Notes under the pieces: model-generated
The model's input: the letters and a program-made list of their open reading frames with translations, nothing else
Database searches by the model: none
Told to the model about the DNA's origin: nothing
Position numbers and translations under genes: made by a program
Assembly: GCA_020536535.1 (NCBI GenBank)
Contig: JAHLWZ010000452.1
Coordinates: 33,078-74,676, forward strand
Source of the DNA: Pelomyxa schiedti
Taxonomy: Eukaryota; Evosea; Pelobiontida; Pelomyxidae
Length of the DNA stretch: 41,599 nucleotides
Direction of reading: 5' to 3'
Shown here: positions 34,393 through 41,599 of the stretch, one piece after another
Layout: each line of letters opens with the position of its first letter
Numbering within the stretch: the stretch's first letter is position 1

Positions 34393-34718
34393 CTGCCTCT
34401 TTTTTTTATTTTTGTTTAGGTTTTTTTGACGACCGAAAAGTGCAGGGGTACGCCCTTTGTTCCTTTTTTTTTAGTTCCCGGAAAAACCGGGAATTTTGGT
34501 CATTGCCCAAACAACTGATAGGCGGGAAAAAAATTAAACAAAAAAAGTAAAGAGAAAAAGTGTTGATTCCAGGAAGGATTATCCTGATCATCATGCAGTG
34601 GACAAGTGTTAAATTAACACTGACAATGAGGTGTGGGTGAAATGACAAGGGACCATATGAACCATTAAACATACACGTGTGACAGTAGGGGAGGACAAAG
34701 TGGAGTGTTTTTGAGGCA
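34393..34718. other. AT-rich spacer between the helical protein gene and SMC6
   Basis: The 326 bp hold the 5' leader of the leftward helical-repeat gene and the 3' end of the leftward SMC6 gene, with several T and A homopolymer runs. I see no RNA gene or conserved motif. Confidence 0.5.
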
Positions 34719-37700
34719 TCAAGTATCTGCAGCCGGCTGAAAATTGAGGGTACCTTGGAGCATGTTAGCATTCAGGGAGAATAACCGGAGTAACTCACAT
34801 TGGCCTTTCTTGGGTGGGGAAAGCTTGAAAATGCGGAGGTCTTCAGATGTTCGGATATCAGTCGGCAATGTGTTCGGAGTGAACAAGAAAAACTGCCTGT
34901 TCTTGTGAAAACTAGTAGACTTGATCAATGTGTGAACGGCAATTTCGCGATTCACTGCATCCTATCAAGGAGTTTGGAAATGACAAAAGACTAAAGAAGG
35001 AGACCATGAAGACATCAAACTCGTCCATGGCACGCAAAGGGCACTCCATCGCTTCCCATAGAGCCAGGAGCAACGCTGTTGTACTGAATGCTCTTTCTCC
35101 ACCCTTTTTTTTGGGACTCAGAAAGACATTACATAAAGTAGTTGTATACAGATAAACTCTTTGTATCGGTTACTGCTCTGCCAGTATTGAGAGAATTCAC
35201 TTGTGCCTTTGAGTATTGTTTGTTATTGGTTGCTTTTAGTTGTGGGTATTTACCACAATTGACAGAGTTGAAGCTCTGTGGTCAAATACCAGCCTTCCGG
35301 AATAACCCTTCTGTGACAAAAATGACGAAAAGAAGACACTTGTTCTGCGGGCAATGCTCCGCAGCATTTTGTCCCACTTCTTTTGTCTCTCAGCAAGTTG
35401 TTGCTTCACTTTGTCTGAGAGTGTCTGCAGGGTTGCACACATCCTTTCAGTTTCTTTCCATCGAGTATTTGCTTCAGTAAATTGTTTACGGGCTTCGTCA
35501 ATATTTTTTCTCCTATGACGATGGTTATCTCAGAGGAAAAGGGATATTGCTTCTCACCCAGCTTTCTCCCGTTCTATGCTCTTAGCAAGGTTGCCAATTT
35601 CGGTGTTAAGTTGCCTTGGAGTTTTTTCAGGTGTTTGCTCCACTGGTGACAACTGGAAAGCTTGTGCCCGAGTGGTCTTCAGTAGACATTAAGACACCGC
35701 AAGTAATTATTGGGTAGAACCTCATATTCTTGCTGCGTTTTAGTGAGTGCATCTTCGGCAGCACTGACTTGCTGATTCATTACACCTTTTTCTTTCTCTA
35801 TGGTCAACAGGTTATTAGAAATCTTTTCAGCGGCCACCATTAACCGTTTGACAACCGTCTTTGAGGGGAGGGGGGAAAAGGTGAGAACGGGCTGACAATT
35901 CAAGCAACAACCTCACACTCGGTATTCTTCTCACTCAACTGTGCAACTGCATATTGCAATTTGTTTTTTTCCAGTTCCAGAGGTTGTTGCTCAGGCACAG
36001 TTTGCTTATGTGATTGCTCGACTTGCGAAAGTTCGTTCTCTTTTTCTGTGATTTCCCTTGTAAGATTCTAGTTAACAAAAATTAGAGGCAAGGCAATTGA
36101 TTGCAATAATACGAGGTACCGCGACGTTCTCCTCCAGTTCACCAACGTCTGCTTGTTTTTCCTCTCGCACGCTCATGAGCTCTTTTATCTCTTCTTCAAG
36201 TGTGGCAATCTGTTGTACTAGTGGGTTTATCCTGGCTCTTCTTTGTCCAGCGGCAGCACTTAAATTCTTTATGTGCTCGGTTTGTTTTGCTTTCTCTGGA
36301 GCAATTTGAGCTTTCTGCTGCCTTAGTAATTGTAACTGCTCTTGACATTCCCTAATGTTTCAATAAGTACTAGTGCAAAGGGGGGTTCTATGTGCAACCT
36401 AATACGTTCATCAATGTTAATCCCAAAAATTTGGCGGTTCCGTTTTTTATTTGCAACATACGCGCGACTTCCATTCCTGTCACAGAGTGAACATGTTTTT
36501 TTTTTGTACTTTGGGTTTTTTACCTTAAAAACATACGAGAGCCAGATGGAAGATATCTGGAGGGGTTAATAGACTGAAAAAAGTAGAAGAAGCATACATA
36601 TCCGTTATTGTGTTGTACTGGTCCAAAAAACGATCCGCAGAATCGCGGTCTTCACAAAGTACCATTGACTCAATCCTTTTTTGATCCACGAGTAGGTTCT
36701 TCACATTAGGATTCTATGTAATGAATTTTATTAAGGGATAAGAGAGGAGTATGACGAAACATTTGTTTGTATGGCATTGTTGATGGTAAGTAAAGAAGGA
36801 GGTGGAAGGTGGTCTGGTCTCATGGTATAGGGATAAGATTGATAGGTCTAAATCCGTTAGAAATATTTCCTACAAAAAAATTATACCTGTGTAAAAATAA
36901 CTGGACATGATCTTCAAAAAGAAGTTATTTGGTATCCAAAGAGCTAGAAGAATACATATTGTGATGCTGGAGGAGTTGTTTCAGAGCCAGGAAGTCAGCA
37001 CTGCTCCCTTGTGAGGGATTCAATATAAACAGTTTATAAAGACAAGAATTACCAACAACAAAGGCAGACAGGGCGTCTCCAATAGCCGCTTCTATTGCCG
37101 TGGCCCATTTATCATCAGTGAGTTGCATATGGTTGCCTTTTTTTACATATCAAAAAGGAAGGGAAAGGAGAGGAGAGTGAGGGACTTTGGGGGAATTTAC
37201 CAATTGGTCCAAGAACTTCATGCTGAAACATCTTTCTATTTGCAGCTATCAATTTAAGGATTTCAGGGACACGTTCACCAAAAACTCTGATTCGGTCAGA
37301 CTTCTGGTTTTCATAATTCTACAGAGGTGTTATTGGTTTCATGCCTCTCTACTTGGGTTTACCTTGATATTAGAGGCCGTTTTATTACATCTTGTATCTA
37401 TCTCGTGTTCACTTGTCGCAGTTGTATCTAATTGTCTTTTGGCTTCTTCTATTTCATGCTGAATCTGAGCCACTTCCGTTTCAATAGTTGCTTTCTTTTT
37501 TTTCAACTCCTCTATTTGGTCTTGCTTTTTAGTGATCAACCCCTGTCGGGCTTCTTTCTCTGAACTAGGGGGATGTCACAGGTCATGAAGTGGAAAGAAG
37601 ACATGCCTGATATCTTGTGCAGAATGTTGCTTAACTTCCATTATGTGGTGTTCAACATTTTCTCTCCGTTTTCTCAAGTGTTCAATTCGTTTTTGAAGAT

Positions 37701-39578
37701 CACGAGCCTTACTCTTGGACTAATGAGACAGGCGTGTCGAAAACGACTTACAACATTAATAGCGGCACTTGCACGTTTCAGAGAGGCTAATTTTTGTTCA
37801 TTGTTTTGGAGTTCCTTTGTATCTAATGCAAGCTGCTTGGTGATCTCATTGAGTTCTTTGCTCTTTTCAGTAACGTCATCATTACACTTGTTTGCTTTCT
37901 CCTGAATTGAAGTAAAATATCAGGGAGAAAAAAAAGAAAAAGACTTGAAGTTTATTTGCATGCTCCTGCATCTTAACAATGCCTTCTTTGACAGCTTTTA
38001 AGTCACCTTCCGCTTTCAGTACAAGCTATAAAGGACTCAGTAGTAAAGAAACTCTTTGTAATGTACTTGTTTCTTTTCCACAACAAACGCCCAGGCAAGC
38101 TCGTTTTTCAGTTCCTTCAAGTGTGATTCTTGGTTTCTTGGAAAAAGTTACCCATAGCAATTTGTTGGAGAATCTCACTTGAGTTCTTTTAAGTATTCAT
38201 AATCTTTTTTAAGCTCCTCGACTTTAGTTCGCATCATTGGAAGCAGCTTAAAACTAATTAGTAGTGTTTGTGTTGCAAGGGAAGCAAACCTTTTTTTTTG
38301 TTGCTAACTTTGACTCAATTTCTGTGCTATGCTGTGCTATCTATTTCGCTTTAAGGAAATAACAAAGGGGATGGCAGCACACAGAATTGTAGTCCTCTTT
38401 TATTTTCTCTAATTGGGTTGCCATTAAAAAGAACTGTGAACATGATTTAAAATTTTTTGGCATGGAACGAATTTCAAATTACCTGATACAACTTTTTTGG
38501 ATCAAAGTCTGTGAGAAATTGTCTTGCAGTATCTTGCATGAGAATGACACAAGGATTGCTGACTTGGATGCTAAAGTACTCAAGCACTTCAACAACTTCA
38601 TTGAGAGTTGATCCCACAATTCTCTTCCCTATTGGTATTTACTTAATCGAGTTAGAGAACAAAGTACAATACCAGATGCCTCTTTCAACTTGTATGTGGT
38701 AGGACCATCTATTGTCCACTTCCTTTCAATGAAGATTGATTTACCAAAGACATCAGGTTTAAAGGCTTCAGCCCCTCTGTTGCGAATTTTGACACGCACT
38801 GTAGCAGAGCTTCAAAGAAAATAAGAAAAGGAAAAAAGTTTCCAAACGATACCTGGCACCAGACTTAATAAAGGTCTTAAGAGCAGTCCCTCTTTGGGAG
38901 AATGTTGCCTTGGCCCCAAGGCACAAGCTTATGGCAATTAGCAGAGCACTTTTCCCACCTGAGGGGAGTAACAACGCACAATACGATATTGTATGTTACA
39001 CACTTCCATTGACTCCAACCACAAAGTTCACATGTGGTCCAAAAGCAAGCTCTAAACGCTCATGGCACATAAAATTCTCGAGTTCCAATTTCTCCAAAAT
39101 ACCTTGGTATGAATCAACACACCACAGACATTTTTTTTTTAAAAATATGGTAAAAAAAAACAAAAAACAAAAAAAAAAACCAAACACAATCACATGCAAC
39201 AAACAGCGCACCACACTCAGCATGGCTGTTGCATCCAAGCACAGCACCGCCGACGCCGCCTCCCCCGACTTCGTTGTCGTTTTCCGCTGCGCCCCCGTCC
39301 TCCCCTCCTCCCCCTCCCCCTCCCCCTCCTCCTTCTGCCTCTGCCTCCGCCGCGCCCCCTGCCTCCCCCTCGCCCCTGTGCCCGCCGCCCCCGGGCTCCC
39401 TGGGTGGTCCCGCTCCCCCCTCCCCCTGGTGCTGCCTGCTTCCCCCCCGCCCCTGGTTTGGGTCGTACTCCTCCTCTGACGACGAGGACTCGGACTCAGA
39501 GCCCGAGGAGGACGAAGAAGACGAAGCCAGCACGCTGCCTCGAGTGCCTCCGCGACCTGTGCTCCTCCTGCCGCTCAT
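34719..39578 (-). CDS. SMC6: Structural maintenance of chromosomes protein 6 (SMC5/6 complex)
   Basis: ATG at 39578 opens a low-complexity N-terminus (Ser/Glu, then Gly/Glu-rich), followed after an intron by the SMC6 head: [39 protein letters not shown] (Walker A) and [16 protein letters not shown], a string close to SMC6 proteins and unlike SMC5. Then come [17 protein letters not shown], coiled-coil exons, a hinge near 36900-37130 ([18 protein letters not shown]) and CPVIFTQEIF, the return coil, the ABC signature and Walker B ([20 protein letters not shown], then [20 protein letters not shown]) and the C-terminal FFLFTPNT, with KKGQCTLNFQPA to TGA 34719-34721. At least 15 short introns are needed, some with T-rich tracts. 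The SMC5/6 complex acts in recombination repair and chromosome segregation. All key ATPase motifs are intact. Estimated length is 1,100-1,200 residues. Confidence 0.92.
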
Positions 39579-39717
39579 TTGATGGTGTTTGATGTTGGTG
39601 GTGTGGGCGGGAATCCTAAATTACGAATTTGATCGATCTGGTTGGTTTTTTTTCCCCTTTTATCAATTAGAAGAACTGAGTCGAACTAGCTACTAGTTGT
39701 ATTTACTAAATTACTAA

Positions 39718-41130
39718 CTACATCTTGAAGATTTGTACAACAGAAGAAATGGTCTCCCTACAGAATGGGCACTTGGAAGTTTTGGACATGATAGCCTTGG
39801 CACATGAGCAACACAATCCCATATGACCACATGGGGCAAATGCACTAAATGAGTGTGAGGCAAAAAAGTGACAATGTGGGTGCTGCAAAAATAAGGAATG
39901 GAGGGAGTAGCAAACCACCTGTTTACTGTTGCCAAGTAGCACACCACACATCTATCTGCACTGTGATGTCCCTGTGAGGCTCTGCCTCTGTTGGCTACAT
40001 GAAGTCTTCTGCTGTGGAATATCTTAATTGACTTCGAACTGCCAATGCTGCTTGTGAGGGAGACTGGGGTGGTGGAAGCCAAGGGGGGTGTCCCGGTACA
40101 ATCGGCGCTGAGATCACTGAATGAGTTACTATAACTCTGCTCGGCGGCTTGTGGGGCTGTGGATGGTCTATTGAGTTCATCACTGAGGATGCGAGCGTGG
40201 TTGTTGCTGTTGTTGGCGGTGGTATTATTGGGTGGTTCGAGGGCAGGTGGGGGTGGTAGTTGATTGGGGGATACGGTGTCATTCCGGGGTTGTGGGTGCA
40301 TGGCAATAGGTGATTCAGGGGAATTTGGTGTCGTGCTGGTATTGGCATTGTTGGATTCTGGCAGTCTATTGTCGGGAATACTGGAGGAATTTAAGTATTC
40401 TAGACTTGTTGAGATGTCTTACCTGTTTGCATTTTGAGGTAGTGGGTGTGAGGCGGTGTTTGTTGAACTTGGAATATCAAATATACTATCAGAATAACTG
40501 TTCCTGACTGGGTCAGCTTCTCCTTCGGTTTGGGAGTAATAAGCAATTTCTCCATAGTCTCCTGCTGTCGCTGCATTACTGAAATCTATGTAATCAATAG
40601 ACTCCCCGAGTAGCATTCCCTCTTCTCTTCTCATATAAGCGAGCATTTCGCCAACCAAATCTTCCAGTTTAATGCCTGGCCTTTGGGATTGAGTATTCCA
40701 CTTCTGACTTATATAGTCTTGAACTCTCAAGTCAGGGAATCCCACTTCTCTCAAGTAGTTTCTAGCATCTACAAAGAAGAGAAAGATATGAGATTAAATT
40801 GTTCCTGAAATTATACAACAAGTAGTGTGAAGAAATAACCTTCTTGACTCAAATTTGACTGCCCACAAAGAGTACAATCGGATCTCACTCGGTTATGAGG
40901 ACACATTCTGAAATTTGGAGATTCTAAGCATAGGGAAAAAAAAAAAAAAAGGAAAAAGCAACCTTACAGTGCCTTCCTTGGTCGCGTCACTTCTAACATG
41001 GAAGATTAATATTCCAAAAAAAAAGGGTGGGGGCAAAACTTATCAACACCTTACAGGTGACGACCTCGGGCTGCTTCTGCGACTCACAACGTGGCTGTCT
41101 GGTGTTGGGTATTTGTTCACCACACACCCC
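39718..41130 (-). CDS. C3HC5 RING-type E3 ubiquitin ligase (MGRN1/LUL- or IAP-like RING)
   Basis: The 3' part is clear: DRCVVCYLAT, then an intron (about 39884-39926), HPHCHFFASHSFSAFAPCGH, MGLCCSCAKAIMSKTSKC and PFCRETISSVVQIF, ending with TAG at 39718. The Cys/His order C-x2-C ... C-x-H-x3-C-x2-C ... C-x2-C fits the C3HC5 RINGs of MGRN1/LUL and IAPs. Upstream, a Ser/Thr/Pro-rich region, LREVGFPDLRVQDYISQKW with LEDLVGEMLAYMRREEGM, and MCPHNRVRSDCTLCG (an extra Cys/His-rich patch from ATG 40906) lie in exons joined with good phase. A further 5' exon at about 41050-41131 begins MGCVVNKYPTPDSH, a typical N-myristoylation/palmitoylation start, but I could not fix its splice join, so the gene may begin at 40906 instead. 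Confidence 0.7.
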
Positions 41131-41131
41131 A

Positions 41132-41599
41132 TGGCGTGTGTGTCCCTCTAAATTAATTGGTGATTGGATGTTCGGTGCTGTCGAACGATTAGGTTTTATT
41201 GCAATAAATCCTTTTGCGGAATGTACAATTCTTCCCGCATCAACCCCAAACTAATCGAGTCAGTAAACACCTGGTCTCTTTGACGATTCAAGAGTCGTCA
41301 AATGAAACAGTCACACAACGGACCCCCGCACCTATGACACTGTTTAAACGGTTTAAAACGCTTTCGGAATCGCATTCATAAGCGTTTCAAAACGGATTCA
41401 AACCAGGTTTAAACCCTTTTGGAATCCCCTTTGTTGGATACCAAGGAAACATTTTCCAAAGAATCAGCTGATTTGATTTTTCAAATAAAAGGCTAGTGCT
41501 CTTCGTTCACCAAATCGACATCATCGGCGATTCTCTTCGCATCGGCACATTGCTATCGCATAACCCTGCTTCTCCTGGCATGCTACGTTCGAGTACTTC
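41132..41599. other. Intergenic region with clustered palindromes, no gene recognised
   Basis: This is upstream of the RING gene on its strand. It has a near-perfect hairpin at 41279-41302 (11-nt arms TTTGACGATTC and GAGTCGTCAAA with one mismatch, 2-nt loop), a second inverted repeat (AAACGCTT 41356-41363 and AAGCGTTT 41380-41387) and two GTTTAAAC palindromes (41342-41349, 41407-41414). No convincing coding exon is seen to the window end. A promoter, replication or protein-binding region, or the end of a small non-autonomous element, are all possible. Confidence 0.45.

Noticed and set aside
36805-36880. tRNA-like A-box/B-box pattern (TGGTATAGGGATAA and GGTCTAAATCC) on the + strand
   Set aside because: The T-arm and acceptor stems do not pair, and the minus strand here reads as an SMC6 exon just after the hinge.
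39240-39580. + strand Pro/Ser-rich frame ending in an acidic stretch
   Set aside because: Complement of the Gly/Glu/Ser-rich N-terminus of SMC6, which is supported by the in-frame SMC6 head exons.

Overview
The window is nuclear DNA of a eukaryote. Its genes are cut by many short GT-AG introns (mostly 40 to 70 nt), it packs about 17 protein genes into 41.6 kb, and it encodes purely eukaryotic proteins (SMC6, a haspin-like kinase, a PP2C phosphatase with a PKA-type RIIa domain, SPIN90/Ldb17, an MIT protein, RING E3, SETD9-like and AAAP transporter). I read it as a compact, intron-rich protist genome. The species cannot be named from the sequence. One gene, a fused HgcA-HgcB, belongs to a family otherwise known from anaerobic bacteria and archaea, which hints at a low-oxygen lifestyle (inference).

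Layout. 2-1771 (-): gene with a beta-propeller-like C-terminal half. 1937-6116 (+): large protein with a degenerate P-loop. About 6152/6365-9676 (+): OTU-like domain lacking its catalytic Cys and His, followed by leucine-rich repeats; a possible 41-nt intron could join it to the previous gene. 9922-12340 (+): amino-acid transporter, crossed by a 100-N scaffold gap with a duplicated flank. 12532-14146 (-): haspin-like kinase. 14361-17326 (-): RIIa + Pro/Gln-rich linker + PP2C. 17601-19368 (+): fused HgcAB. 19432-20663 (-): MIT protein. 20897-22776 (+): WD40-like. 22797-24913 (+): coiled coil. 25049-26037 (+): SETD9-like SET. 26133-26693 (+): alpha/beta-hydrolase-like. 26759-28302 (-): SPIN90/Ldb17. 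28359-29081 (+): zinc-binding single-TM protein. 29212-34392 (-): about 1,580-residue A/K/D/E-rich helical protein. 34719-39578 (-): SMC6. 39718-about 41130 (-): RING E3. 41150-41599: palindrome-rich DNA without a recognised gene.

The outstanding object is the HgcAB gene. HgcA (corrinoid protein with the N-V-W-C-A-A-G-K cap helix and a membrane domain) and HgcB (2x[4Fe-4S] ferredoxin with the conserved G-V-G-C-A and a Cys-rich tail) are the two proteins required for mercury methylation in bacteria and archaea. Here they form a single reading frame of about 445 residues interrupted by eight spliceosomal introns and sit between ordinary eukaryotic genes. That argues against bacterial contamination and for an old, domesticated transfer. 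The other genes do not form an evident pathway with it; the region looks like a normal housekeeping stretch of a compact genome. A second regularity is that the 5' end of most genes is strikingly GC-rich and the rest AT-rich.
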